Assembly (NCBI RefSeq): GCF_004168035.1
Contig: NZ_SDPU01000010.1
Location: forward strand, 62,001 to 126,000
DNA: 64,000 bases
Reading direction: 5' to 3'
DNA from: Nocardioides iriomotensis
Lineage (GTDB): Bacteria; Actinomycetota; Actinomycetes; Propionibacteriales; Nocardioidaceae
The translations under genes were made by a program, and so were the position numbers. Positions 28,608 through 37,060 of this stretch are shown here, piece by piece (within the stretch, counting starts at the first letter, position 1; every line of letters starts with the position of its first letter). The notes below the pieces were generated by a model, which saw only the letters and a program-made list of their open reading frames with translations, had not been told where the DNA came from and did not search any database.

Positions 28608-29702
28608 TCACTGGGCGATGTCCGCCCACTCCTCGAGCCACTGGCTGCGGTGCGCGGCGATCTCCGACTCCGGCAGCGTCGCCGGGTCGTCGGCGGGCAC
28701 GGCGTACTTCGCCCACAGGTCGGGCAGCGTCGCCTCCGGGTCGACCGGGAAGACGTACATCTCGTCCGGCAGCGCCTCCTGGAGCTCACGGCTGCCCAGG
28801 AAGTCGACGAATGCCTGCGCGCCCTCGGGGTTCGCGGCGCCGTCGAGCACGGCGGCGTACTCCACCTGGCGGAAGCAGGTGTCCAGCAGCGCGCTGGTCG
28901 TCGGCTTCGTCTCCCCCTCGGGGATCGTGAACGGCGGCGAGCTGGCGTACGACAGCACGATCGGCCGGTCGCCCGACCCGCCGCCGGCGGTGAAGTCGAC
29001 CTGGTAGGCGTCGGACCAGCCGGCGGTCACCTTCACGTCGTTGTCGACGAGCCGCTGCCAGTAGTCCTGCCAGCCGTCCTCGCCGTACTCCGCGACCGTC
29101 GCGGCGAGGAAGGCCAGGCCCGGCGACGACGTGCTCGGCGCGGGCGTGACGAAGAGGCCGTCGTACGCCGGGTCGGCGAGGTCCTCGAAGGACGTCGGCG
29201 GCGCCAGGTCGTGCTCCTTGAACCACACGTCGTCGACGTTGACACACACGTCGCTGTAGTCGACCGGCGTCAGCTGGGCGGCCGCCTCGGCGTCCTGGGG
29301 CTCGTAGGCCGAGCCGGGGTTCGTCTTCGGCGTGAAGTCGGTGAGCACGCCCTCGTCGACCGCGCGCGAGGCGAACGTGTTGTCGATGCCGTAGACGGCG
29401 TCGGCTATCGGGGAGCCCTTGGTGAGGACGAGCTTGTTGGTCAGCGCTCCCGCGTCGCCGGCGGGCTGGATCGTCAGGTCGTAGCCGGTCTGCTGCTCGA
29501 AGTCGCGCAGCACCTGCTTCGACATGTTCCAGGAGTCGTGGGTGGCGACCACGACCTCCTTGCTGCTCCCGCCCTCGGCGGAGCCGCCGGCGGCGTCGTC
29601 CTGGTCGCCGGTGCCCAGCGAGCACCCGGCGAGCACCAGGCCGGCGGTGGCGGCGACGGCTGTCGCCGGCCACCGGTTCTTCGTGGTCGTACGCATTTCC
29701 AT
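28608..29702 (-). CDS. thiB: Thiamine ABC transporter substrate-binding lipoprotein
   Basis: A 364-residue lipoprotein of the thiamine-binding (TbpA-like) family. Its signal peptide ends in the lipobox LAGC (~residue 26). Family blocks are VVVATHDSWNMSKQVLRDFEQQTGYDL near the mature N-terminus, ADAVYGIDNTFASRA, and PVDYSDVCVNVDD. It captures thiamine outside the membrane and delivers it to the fused permease. ATG 29702 or 29696 may be the start; AGGGAG lies just upstream. It is the first gene after the TPP riboswitch. Confidence 0.92.
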   Translation of the reverse strand: MEMRTTTKNRWPATAVAATAGLVLAGCSLGTGDQDDAAGGSAEGGSSKEVVVATHDSWNMSKQVLRDFEQQTGYDLTIQPAGDAGALTNKLVLTKGSPIADAVYGIDNTFASRAVDEGVLTDFTPKTNPGSAYEPQDAEAAAQLTPVDYSDVCVNVDDVWFKEHDLAPPTSFEDLADPAYDGLFVTPAPSTSSPGLAFLAATVAEYGEDGWQDYWQRLVDNDVKVTAGWSDAYQVDFTAGGGSGDRPIVLSYASSPPFTIPEGETKPTTSALLDTCFRQVEYAAVLDGAANPEGAQAFVDFLGSRELQEALPDEMYVFPVDPEATLPDLWAKYAVPADDPATLPESEIAAHRSQWLEEWADIAQ

Positions 29703-29754
29703 GCACTCCCTGATGTCGCACCGGGAGGGGACCGCGTGCGCGGTCGAGAACTCG

Positions 29755-29836
29755 ACTTCCTTCGCCGGTACGAGCCGGAGCAGGTTCGAGGGTCTGCGGC
29801 TGTCCGCACTCTCAGCGTCCTCGTGACGCTCCCCTG
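29755..29836 (-). promoter_or_regulatory. TPP riboswitch (THI element)
   Basis: Read on the minus strand, the leader has GGGGAGCGTC, then GCTGAGAG, then ACCCTCGAACCTG, a CCGGCTCGTACCGG helix and GCGAAGGAAG. These are in the order and spacing of the conserved thiamine-pyrophosphate aptamer. It sits 53 nt before thiB. A GACCGCG/CGCGGTC stem (29730-29745) between aptamer and start codon is a candidate expression platform, which could mask translation when TPP is bound. This makes the operon a thiamine-repressed importer. Confidence 0.93.
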
Positions 29837-29865
29837 TCGTTCACCCCCGACCCTACCCTTTGCGG

Positions 29866-30780
29866 GTGCGCACCGGCCGACCGAGTCTCGTCCACCAGCT
29901 GCTGACCCGGGTGATCCCCCGGATCCGCGACAGCAGCGAGGTCGTGGACGCCGAGGAGGTGCGGCGTGAGGTGCTCGCGCGGCAGGCCCGGCGCGGCGTC
30001 GTGCGGCCGCCGCGGTCCGGGGGACGGCTGCTCCGCGGCTGCACGGTGGCCGCGCTCGACGGGCACCCGTTCCCGGTGTTCGAGCTCCGGCCGCCGGGAC
30101 CGGCACCCGTCCGGGCCGTGCTGTACCTCCACGGCGGCGCGCTCGTGGGCGACATCGACCTGTTCCACTGGCGCCTGACGGCCGGGCTCGCCGCCGCATC
30201 GGGGGCGCGTGTGGTGCTGCCGGCGTACCCGCTGGCCCCGACGCACACCTGGCGCGACAGCCACCCCGCGCTGCTGCGGCTGTTCGAGCAGGTCGCGATC
30301 GAGTCGCCGCAGGGCGTCACGCTCATGGGCGACTCGGCCGGCGGCGGCCTCGCGCTCGCCGTCGCCCAGCAGGCCGCCTCGCTCCCGGGGCCGCAGCCGA
30401 CCGGGCTCGCGCTGGTGTCGCCGTGGGTCGACCTCGCCGGCGACACGCCCGGCACCGAGGAGCAGCGCGCCCACGACCCGTGGCTGCGGCTGACCAAGAT
30501 GCGGCTGTACGGCGGCTGGTGGGCCGGCGACGACGACGTGCACCGCCCGGAGGTCAGCCCGCTGCACGGCGCCATGACCGGTCTGCCTGACACGGTCGTC
30601 CTCTGCGGCACCCGCGACCTGCTGCTGCCCCAGGTGCGCGCGCTCGTGACCCGGCTGCGCGCGGCCGGCGTGCCGACGACCTACCGCGAGCAGAAGGGGC
30701 TGCTGCACAACTACCCGGTGCTGCCCACGCCCGAGGCGCGGCCGGCGCGCCGCGAGCTGGCGGCCTTCGTCAGCCGGTGA
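29866..30780 (+). CDS. Alpha/beta hydrolase (HSL/GDXG lipase-esterase family)
   Basis: A 304-residue hydrolase. The oxyanion motif is LYLHGGALVGD (HGG), the nucleophile elbow is MGDSAGGG, the acid is in CGTRDLLLPQ and the catalytic His in LLHNYPVL. This is the hormone-sensitive-lipase-like plan for short-chain esters. GTG 29866 lies 6 nt after TACCCT, a -10 box that overlaps the divergent thiamine promoter, so the mRNA is probably leaderless; TTG 29860 is an alternative start. The end overlaps the convergent GntR gene by 11 bp. Confidence 0.88.
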   Translation: MRTGRPSLVHQLLTRVIPRIRDSSEVVDAEEVRREVLARQARRGVVRPPRSGGRLLRGCTVAALDGHPFPVFELRPPGPAPVRAVLYLHGGALVGDIDLFHWRLTAGLAAASGARVVLPAYPLAPTHTWRDSHPALLRLFEQVAIESPQGVTLMGDSAGGGLALAVAQQAASLPGPQPTGLALVSPWVDLAGDTPGTEEQRAHDPWLRLTKMRLYGGWWAGDDDVHRPEVSPLHGAMTGLPDTVVLCGTRDLLLPQVRALVTRLRAAGVPTTYREQKGLLHNYPVLPTPEARPARRELAAFVSR

Positions 30781-31486
30781 CCGCCGGGGCGTCGAGCGCG
30801 GCAGCGCGGGCGGCCCGCAGGTGGGCGCGCGCGGCCCGCGTGGCCGCCGGCCCGTCGCCGGCGAGCAGGGCGTCGAGGATCCGGCGGTGCTCCTCCTGCG
30901 CGCCCTCGCGACGGCCCGGGACCAGCAGCGTGGCGCGGGTGCCGCGCATGACGAGCTCGTGCAGGACGTCGGAGACCTGGGTGAGGAACTGGTTTCCGGC
31001 CGCGCGCACGATCGCGAGGTGGAACTCCGCGTCCAGGCGACGGATCCGGTCCACGTCCTCGGGCGCCGCGACCCACGCGGTGTCCAGCGCGGCGAGGGCG
31101 GACTCCACCGCCGCCAGGGCGTCCACGTCCCGGTGCTCCGCGGCCCACAGCGCCGCGGGCACCTCCAGCACCTCGCGCATGAGGTAGAGCTCGGCCACGT
31201 CGTGCGCGGACCCGAAGGCGCGTTCTTCGAGCATCCGCTGCACGAGCGGCTCGGCGACGTACACCCCGCGCGCCCGCCGTACCTCCAGGCGACCCTCCGC
31301 CTCGAGCACCCGCACCGCCTCGCGCAGCGTCGGCCGGCTCACGCCGAGCTGCTCGGCCAGATCGCGCTCTGGCGGCAGCCGGTCGCCGGGCGTCAGGCGG
31401 CGCTCGTCGAGCGTCCGCAGGATCTCGGCGCGGATGCGCAGGGCGAGCGGCTCGTTCCCGATCGCCCGGAAGCGCGTCTCGGTCAT
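30770..31486 (-). CDS. GntR-family (FadR/FCD) transcriptional regulator
   Basis: A 238-residue regulator. The wHTH runs from ~10 to 80 (LTPGDRLPPERDLAEQLGVSRPTLREAVRVLEAEG) and the FCD effector domain from ~95 to 225, with the metal-site pattern in RIRRLDAEFHLAIVRAAGN and EEHRRILDAL. It is divergent from the NMT1-type ABC operon and probably represses it, responding to a carboxylate-like ligand. Confidence 0.9.
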   Translation of the reverse strand: MTETRFRAIGNEPLALRIRAEILRTLDERRLTPGDRLPPERDLAEQLGVSRPTLREAVRVLEAEGRLEVRRARGVYVAEPLVQRMLEERAFGSAHDVAELYLMREVLEVPAALWAAEHRDVDALAAVESALAALDTAWVAAPEDVDRIRRLDAEFHLAIVRAAGNQFLTQVSDVLHELVMRGTRATLLVPGRREGAQEEHRRILDALLAGDGPAATRAARAHLRAARAAALDAPAVTG

Positions 31487-31539
31487 CGTCGGTCTCCGTC
31501 CCGGGTGCCGATGGAGGGTGGGTTCGTCATCCTATGTCT

Positions 31540-31557
31540 AGTAAGTTACTGTGGTAA
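31540..31557. promoter_or_regulatory. Candidate GntR operator
   Basis: Two overlapping palindromes, AGTAAGTTACT (31540-31550) and TTAC-TGTG-GTAA (31546-31557), lie between the divergent regulator and transporter starts. GTAA/TTAC half-sites with this symmetry suit a FadR-type dimer. This short AT-rich patch is the only symmetric site in the gap. Confidence 0.6.
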
Positions 31558-31595
31558 GACCGCTGACCGCACACCACCTCATCGACGGAGGTCCG

Positions 31596-32411
31596 ATGAC
31601 AACCCTCGCCCCGCCCCGGGAGAAGCCCGGGACCGACGTGTCGATGCTGTCGGTCGAGCACGCGCAGATCGGGTACGTCGTGGACGGCGTGCGGCACGTC
31701 GCCGTCGGCGACGTCAGCTTCGAGGTCCGGCGCGGCGAGACCACGATGCTGCTCGGCCCATCCGGCTGCGGGAAGTCGACGCTGCTGAAGACCGCGGCCG
31801 GCTTCCTGCACCCGTGGCAGGGCACCGTCACCGTGCAGGGCCGCCCCACGAGCAAGCCGGGCCCCGACCGCGCCGTGGTGTTCCAGGAGTTCGACCAGCT
31901 CTTCCCGTGGCGCACCGTGCGCGACAACCTCGTCTACCCGCAGCGGGTCAACGGACGCGACAAGGCCGAGGCCCGCCGTCGCGCCGACGAGTACCTCGAG
32001 CTGATGCACCTCGTGCCCGCCGCCGACCGCTACCCGCACCAGCTGTCCGGCGGCATGAAGCAGCGCGTCGCGATCGCGCGCGCCCTCGCCCTCGACCCCG
32101 ACGTGCTGCTGATGGACGAGCCGTTCGGCGCCCTCGACGCGCAGACCCGCAGCCGGCTGCAGCGCGAGCTCAAGGACGTCGCCGCCCGCACCGGGGTGAC
32201 CGTGCTGTTCGTGACGCACAGCATCCAGGAGGCGGTGTACGTCGGGGACACGGTGGTCGTGCTCTCGACGCCGCCCTCGACCGTGCTGGACAACGTCGAC
32301 GTGGCGGGGCTCGACGACCCGGCCGACCCCGCCTTCACCGACGCGCTGACGCGCCTGCGCGCACTGCTCGCCCACGACGACCACGAGCCGGCCGCCGGCG
32401 CCTTCGAGTAG
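31596..32411 (+). CDS. NMT1-type (nitrate/sulfonate/taurine-like) ABC transporter ATP-binding protein
   Basis: A 271-residue ATPase with [17 protein letters not shown], the Q-loop VFQEFDQLFPWRTV, the signature LSGGMKQRVAIARAL, Walker [13 protein letters not shown] and FVTHSIQEAVYVGD. FPWRTV after the Q-loop is the SsuB/TauB/NrtD hallmark. ATG 31596 follows CGGAGG. It is the first gene of an ATPase-permease-binding protein operon (9-bp and 66-bp gaps). Confidence 0.92.
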   Translation: MTTLAPPREKPGTDVSMLSVEHAQIGYVVDGVRHVAVGDVSFEVRRGETTMLLGPSGCGKSTLLKTAAGFLHPWQGTVTVQGRPTSKPGPDRAVVFQEFDQLFPWRTVRDNLVYPQRVNGRDKAEARRRADEYLELMHLVPAADRYPHQLSGGMKQRVAIARALALDPDVLLMDEPFGALDAQTRSRLQRELKDVAARTGVTVLFVTHSIQEAVYVGDTVVVLSTPPSTVLDNVDVAGLDDPADPAFTDALTRLRALLAHDDHEPAAGAFE

Positions 32412-32419
32412 GAGCCCCG

Positions 32420-33286
32420 ATGACCGTCACCGACACCGTGCGCACCGACCCGGTCGCTCCGCCGGTCGAAGGCACCCGCGTCCGCCGGCCACTGCGCGAG
32501 CTCCGGTGGGGCGACCTCCCCACCGGCCCCCGCCGGACCGCCCTCGTCGTCGCGATGCTCGCCGTCTGGCAGGTCGCTGTCGAGGTCAGCGGCGTCAACC
32601 CGCTGCTCGTCGTCGGCCCGGTCGACGTCGCGTCGGCCATGGTCGACGGCGTCGCCGACGGCTCGCTCGTCGAGGCCACCCTGACCACGCTGAAGATCCT
32701 GCTCACCGCGATGGCCATCGGCATCGCCGTCGCCGCGGTGCTCACGACGCTGGCCACCTGGACCAAGCTCGGCGAGGACCTCCTCGTCCTGCTCACCAGC
32801 ATGCTGAACCCGCTGCCGGCGATCGCCATCCTGCCGCTGGCCATCCTCTGGTTCGGGCTCAGCTCGACCGCACTGATCGTCGTCATCGCCAACGCCGTGG
32901 TGTGGCCGATCTCGATCAACGTCAGCCAGGGCTTCCGCACCGCCAACCCGACCGTCGTCGCGGTCGGCCGCAACATCGGCCTGAAGGGCTGGCGGCTGGT
33001 GCGCGACGTGCTGATGCCCTCGGCGCTGCCGCACACGATCAGCGGCCTGAAGACCGGCTGGGCGTTCGGCTGGCGCACGATCATCGCCGCCGAGCTGGTC
33101 TTCGGCGTCGCCGGCGAGGGCGGCGGCCTGGGCTTCTACATCAACAACGCCCGTTACTTCCTGCGCACCCCCGAGGTGTTCGCCGGCCTCGTCACCATCG
33201 CGCTCATCGGCATCCTGCTCGACCTTGCGTTCACCGCGCTCGAGCGCCGCACCGTCCTGCGCTGGGGCATGAAGGCCGAGAGCTGA
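32420..33286 (+). CDS. NMT1-type ABC transporter permease
   Basis: A 288-residue permease of the SsuC/TauC group, with about six helices and the EAA loop AVGRNIGLKGWRLVRDVLMPSALPH. The motif WRTIIAAELVFGVAGEGGGLGFYINNAR near residue 220 is typical. A hydrophilic N-terminal ~40 residues precede the first helix. It works with the flanking ATPase and binding protein. Confidence 0.92.
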   Translation: MTVTDTVRTDPVAPPVEGTRVRRPLRELRWGDLPTGPRRTALVVAMLAVWQVAVEVSGVNPLLVVGPVDVASAMVDGVADGSLVEATLTTLKILLTAMAIGIAVAAVLTTLATWTKLGEDLLVLLTSMLNPLPAIAILPLAILWFGLSSTALIVVIANAVVWPISINVSQGFRTANPTVVAVGRNIGLKGWRLVRDVLMPSALPHTISGLKTGWAFGWRTIIAAELVFGVAGEGGGLGFYINNARYFLRTPEVFAGLVTIALIGILLDLAFTALERRTVLRWGMKAES

Positions 33287-33352
33287 CCCGACCCCCGACG
33301 TACCGCACCACCCGCACCCGCACCGCACCCGCAACCCACGAGGAGATCCCCT

Positions 33353-34357
33353 GTGTCCGCACCCCTGACCCGCCGGCTGCGCAAGCCGGCCGCCCTCGCC
33401 GCCGCCCTGCTGACGGTCGGCGCGCTGACCGCCGCCTGCGGCGGCAGCGATGCCGCCGGCTCCGAGGAGGAGGCCACCGAGGTCACCATCGGCTACCAGC
33501 CGGGCCTCGGCTACGCCCCGCTGCTGATCGCCAAGCAGGAGAAGCTGATCGAGAAGGAGCTGCCCGACGTCGACATCACCTGGCAGATGCTCGACTCCGG
33601 CTCCGCCCTGCGGGACGGCGTGCTGTCCGGCGACATCCAGGTCGCGTCGATGGGCACCGCGCCGTTCCTCGTCGGCCTCGACGCCGGCGTCGAGTGGAAG
33701 ACGCTCATGTCGATGAACGACATGAACCTCCAGCTCGTCACCAAGGACAAGGGCGTCGAGTCCCTGGAGGACCTGCCCGACAACGCCAAGATCGCCATGC
33801 CGGCGCCCGACTCCATCCAGTCGGTCGTGCTGCGCAAGGGCGCCGAGGAGGAGCTCGGCGACGCCACGGCGCTCGACAAGTCGATCGTCGCGCTCGGCCA
33901 CCCCGACGGCGTGCAGGCGCTGGTCGCCGGCCAGATCGACGCGCACCTCACCGCTCCGCCGTTCCAGGCCCAGGAGATCGAGGAGGGCGGGCACCCGATC
34001 CTGGACAGCTACGACCTGTTCGGCGAGCACTCGTTCAACAGCGTCTACACGACCGAGGGGTTCGCGGACGCCAACCCGGAGTTCGTCGACGCGCTCACCA
34101 CGGCGTTCTCCGACTCGGTCGACTTGCTCAACGACGACCCGGAGAAGGCCGCCCAGGTCCTCTCCGAGGAGTCCGGCGGCGAGGTCACCGCCGAGGACAT
34201 GAAGACCCAGATCACGGACGAGGACGTCACGTTCACCACGACGCCGACCGGCTTCGAGACGTTCGCGGAGTTCATGCAGCAGATCGGCATGATCAAGGAC
34301 GTGCCGGCGAGCGAGGACATGTTCTTCGAGAACGACTTCACCACCGACGCCTCCTGA
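33353..34357 (+). CDS. NMT1-type ABC transporter substrate-binding lipoprotein
   Basis: A 334-residue lipoprotein. The signal peptide ends at the lipobox LTAAC (~residue 28), followed by an acidic linker and the SsuA/TauA-like start TIGYQPGLGYAPLLIAKQEKL. GTG 33353 is preceded by GAGGAGA. The substrate may be a sulfonate, pyrimidine precursor, riboflavin-like compound or aromatic acid; nothing in the sequence decides. The mature protein is notably Glu/Asp-rich. Confidence 0.9.
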   Translation: MSAPLTRRLRKPAALAAALLTVGALTAACGGSDAAGSEEEATEVTIGYQPGLGYAPLLIAKQEKLIEKELPDVDITWQMLDSGSALRDGVLSGDIQVASMGTAPFLVGLDAGVEWKTLMSMNDMNLQLVTKDKGVESLEDLPDNAKIAMPAPDSIQSVVLRKGAEEELGDATALDKSIVALGHPDGVQALVAGQIDAHLTAPPFQAQEIEEGGHPILDSYDLFGEHSFNSVYTTEGFADANPEFVDALTTAFSDSVDLLNDDPEKAAQVLSEESGGEVTAEDMKTQITDEDVTFTTTPTGFETFAEFMQQIGMIKDVPASEDMFFENDFTTDAS

Positions 34358-34360
34358 GCG

Positions 34361-34726
34361 TCAGGGCGTGGCGGCGCCCGCCGAGGCCTCCTCCCACTCG
34401 CGGACGAGTCGCTGAGGAGCGGTCAGCCGCCACGCCTCGACGACGAGCTCACGGGCCTCGTCGGCATCGATCCGGTCGAGGGTCGCGCGCACCCAGCCGA
34501 ACCGGCCGGAGGTGTACCACTCGGCGAAAACGTCGGGGCGGCTGCGCACCATCGCGTCGCGCTCGGCCAGCGTGGACTTCACGAACAGCTGGCGGCCGTC
34601 GGCCGAGACGTAGCCGATCCCCCGGCCGCGGAACGTGAACGCGACCGACTCCTCGACGTACTCCCGCTCCCCGGTCTCGGGGAGGGAGGCGGCGAGGTCG
34701 AGGATCCACGCGGCGTCGACGGCCAT
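34361..34726 (-). CDS. MmcQ/YjbR-family protein
   Basis: A 121-residue single-domain protein with the YjbR fold pattern: VAFTFRGRGIGYVSADGRQLFVKST, then DVFAEWYTSGRFGWVRATLDRID and ARELVVEAWRLTAPQRLV. The family binds DNA in some members, but function here is unknown. ATG 34726 gives the family length. It is convergent with the ABC operon, 3 bp from its stop. Confidence 0.85.
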   Translation of the reverse strand: MAVDAAWILDLAASLPETGEREYVEESVAFTFRGRGIGYVSADGRQLFVKSTLAERDAMVRSRPDVFAEWYTSGRFGWVRATLDRIDADEARELVVEAWRLTAPQRLVREWEEASAGAATP

Positions 34727-34785
34727 GCCACGATCGTGCACCCCGGCACCGACACTTTCGAATGACTTTTCTTGCTCCACCGCGC

Positions 34786-34810
34786 GGTGGTCTCGACAAC
34801 CTCGACCACC
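34786..34810. repeat. REP-like GGTGGTC/GACCACC palindrome
   Basis: GGTGGTC-TCGACAACCTCGA-GACCACC-type symmetry (read on either strand) in the 95-bp gap between the YjbR gene and the DUF5701 gene. It may act as a hairpin past the DUF5701 stop (34822). It shares the TCGA core with the elements at 28570 and 40551. Confidence 0.6.
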
Positions 34811-34821
34811 CGGAGCAGGGG

Positions 34822-35445
34822 TCAGGCCGCCAGCCGGGCGGCCGCCGACGCCGACCCCAGCCAGGAGTGCGGGTTGCCCTCCCAGCACCAGCCGAGCCGG
34901 GGCGCGCCCTTGCTCACCCAGAAGCTCGGGACCCGCTTGTTGTCGGTGCGCGAGCCGACCGCCTGGAACGCGTTGAGGTCGGTCAGGCTCGACGGCAGCT
35001 GGGTCACCAGAGCGACCCCCTCGTCGACGGTCAGCGGGGTCCGGCCGGCCGCGCGGATCATCGGCAGCGCGTCCCCGGGCGTGACGCCGAGCGTCTCCGG
35101 ACCGGTGCTGACGTCGGTGAGGAGGTAGACGGGCGCGCCGGGCAGGTCGACGCCCTCGATCGGGAGGTAGCGGTCGATCTCGTCCTGCATGTCGGTCCAG
35201 CCGGCCTTGCCCTTCACCTCGAACCGCTCGACGGCGGCCACGGTCGGCACGAGCTCGTGCCGGACGACGAGCAGGACGGGCAGGGCCGCGTCGGCGGCGG
35301 CGCGGACGTCGTCGAGAAGGGGACGGAGCTTGTCGACGTGGGCGGTGAAGGCGGCCTCGTCGAGGCCGGCGAGAGCCGGGTAGCCCTTGGTGATCAGCGT
35401 GTCGAGCTGGCGGTCCAGCAGTGCGGCGAGGTCAGGACTGGTCAC
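34822..35445 (-). CDS. DUF5701 family protein
   Basis: A 207-residue cytosolic protein of unknown function resembling DUF5701: a helical N-terminus, LLVVRHELVPTVAAVERFEVKGKAG, YLLTDVSTGPETLGVTPGDALP, and a C-terminal block WVSKGAPRLGWCWEGNPHSWLG. GTG start at 35445. It lies 6 bp after the ECF sigma gene and is probably co-transcribed with it. Confidence 0.8.
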   Translation of the reverse strand: MTSPDLAALLDRQLDTLITKGYPALAGLDEAAFTAHVDKLRPLLDDVRAAADAALPVLLVVRHELVPTVAAVERFEVKGKAGWTDMQDEIDRYLPIEGVDLPGAPVYLLTDVSTGPETLGVTPGDALPMIRAAGRTPLTVDEGVALVTQLPSSLTDLNAFQAVGSRTDNKRVPSFWVSKGAPRLGWCWEGNPHSWLGSASAAARLAA

Positions 35446-35451
35446 GGCGCC

Positions 35452-36366
35452 TCAACGCACGGGCGGGGCGGGTAGTTCCCGGGTGAGGCGGGTGCTGGTG
35501 CGGATGCGGGCCAGCTTCTCCGGGTTGCGTACGACGTACAGCTCGGTGATGCGACCGCCCTCGGTGCGCAGCGACAGGGCGACGTCGAGCTCCCCGGCCA
35601 CCAGCCCGAGGGCCCCGGTGGCGCCGTTGACGTCGAGGATCTCGGCCTCCAGCGCGAGGTCGGGGTCGCCCAGCAGCGCGGTGAGGAAGCGGAACACCTT
35701 GTCGGCGCCGTGGATCGGGCGCAGCGCGGCCTTCTTGAACCCGCCGCCGTCGGTGATCAGCACGACGTCCGGGGCGAGCACGTCCATCAGGCCCTGCACG
35801 TCCCCGGTCGTGACCGCGGTGAAGAACCGCTCCGACACGGCGTCGTGGTCCCCGGCCGTCACGTCGGCGGTCCGCGGGCGGCGCTCCTCCACGTGCCTGC
35901 GCGCCCGGCTGGCGAGCTGCCGCACGGCGTCGGGGGTGCGCTCGGTGGCCGCGGCGATCTCGGCGTACTCGAAGCCGAACACCTCCCGCAGCACGAACAC
36001 CGCCCGCTCCAGCGGCGAGAGCGTCTCGAGCACGACGAGCATCGCGAACGACACCGAGTCGGCGAGCTCGACGTCCTCGGCGACGTCGGGCGTCGTCGCG
36101 ACCGGCTCGGGCAGCCAGGGGCCGACGTACTCCTCGCGCCGCCGGCGCAGCGTCCGCAGCCGGTTGAGCGCCTGGCGGGTGACGACCCGGACGAGGTAGG
36201 CGCGGGGGTCGTGCACCTCGTCCCGGTCGACCTGCGACCAGCGCAGCCAGCTGTCCTGCACGACGTCCTCGGCGTCGGCCGCGCTGCCGAGCATCTCGTA
36301 GGCGACCGTGAACAGCAGTGCGCGGTGCTCGGTGAAGACGTCGTCGTGCGACGCGGTGGTGCTCAT
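35452..36366 (-). CDS. ECF sigma factor, SigJ-like with SnoaL domain
   Basis: A 304-residue sigma factor. Region 2 (~8-80) reads HRALLFTVAYEMLGSAADAEDVVQDSWLRW, region 4 (~115-175) reads LEREVF-type LERAVFVLREVFGFEYAEIAAATERTP. An NTF2/SnoaL-like domain (~185-300) replaces a separate anti-sigma factor, as in the ECF41 group. ECF41 sigmas are usually encoded beside a carboxymuconolactone-decarboxylase or oxidoreductase gene, as here (ATGA overlap with the upstream gene). Confidence 0.92.
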   Translation of the reverse strand: MSTTASHDDVFTEHRALLFTVAYEMLGSAADAEDVVQDSWLRWSQVDRDEVHDPRAYLVRVVTRQALNRLRTLRRRREEYVGPWLPEPVATTPDVAEDVELADSVSFAMLVVLETLSPLERAVFVLREVFGFEYAEIAAATERTPDAVRQLASRARRHVEERRPRTADVTAGDHDAVSERFFTAVTTGDVQGLMDVLAPDVVLITDGGGFKKAALRPIHGADKVFRFLTALLGDPDLALEAEILDVNGATGALGLVAGELDVALSLRTEGGRITELYVVRNPEKLARIRTSTRLTRELPAPPVR

Positions 36367-36911
36367 CGCGCCGGCAGCTCGCAGCGATCGGAGAACCCCT
36401 GGCTGGTGAGGCCCAGGGCGCTGTTGAACCGCGAGCGCTCGTTCTCCACGGCCACCATCATCGTCAGCTCGACGAACGCCGCGTCGCCGAGGTCCGCCCG
36501 CAGCGCCTCGGCCATCTCGTCGGTGACCGCGGGCGGGGTCGCGCTCATCGCCTCCGAGTACTCCAGGACGCGGCGCTCCCGCGCGTCGAACACGTCGGAG
36601 TCCCGCCAGCGCGGCACCTCGTGGAGCTTGCTGACGTCGAGCCCCTCGGAGTGCGCGGCGAAGTAGCCGAAGTCCATGCACCAGCTGCAGCCGATCACCT
36701 CGGCGCTGCCGGCCTGGGCCAGCACCTTGAGGTCGGGGTCCAGCCGGTCCCACGTGGCGACCCTGCGCTCGAAGGCGAGCACCGCCCACAGCACGGGGCG
36801 GTTGTGGAGCAGGGCGAGGCCGTTGTCGGGCACGTCGCCGTAGGTGCGCACCGAATACCAGGTCAGCAGCCGGCCGAGCAGCCCGCGCGGGGTCCGAAGC
36901 GGGACGCGCAC
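36363..36911 (-). CDS. Carboxymuconolactone decarboxylase/AhpD-like protein (ECF41 partner)
   Basis: A 182-residue protein with the AhpD-type redox site: IGCSWCMDFGYFAAH (CxxC followed by His). GTG 36911 follows GAGAGG at 8 nt and starts at the conserved RVPLRTPRG block. The stop overlaps the sigma gene start. It is likely a thiol peroxidase-like or reductase protein, and in ECF41 systems the sigma factor controls the partner gene. An ATG at 36961 opens a different frame that ends after about 32 codons and is not used. Confidence 0.88.
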   Translation of the reverse strand: MRVPLRTPRGLLGRLLTWYSVRTYGDVPDNGLALLHNRPVLWAVLAFERRVATWDRLDPDLKVLAQAGSAEVIGCSWCMDFGYFAAHSEGLDVSKLHEVPRWRDSDVFDARERRVLEYSEAMSATPPAVTDEMAEALRADLGDAAFVELTMMVAVENERSRFNSALGLTSQGFSDRCELPAR

Positions 36912-37060
36912 CGGGCACGCCTCTCGTCGGGGGTCAGGTTGCTGCCGAACGTCGTCGTCATGCCGTCGTCTCCTCGGTACGGCGGGCCGGGTGCCCGCGT
37001 CGACATCCAGACACCGGCCGCGCCGGATCTGTGACATGGCGCTGTGACATGCTCCGGCGC

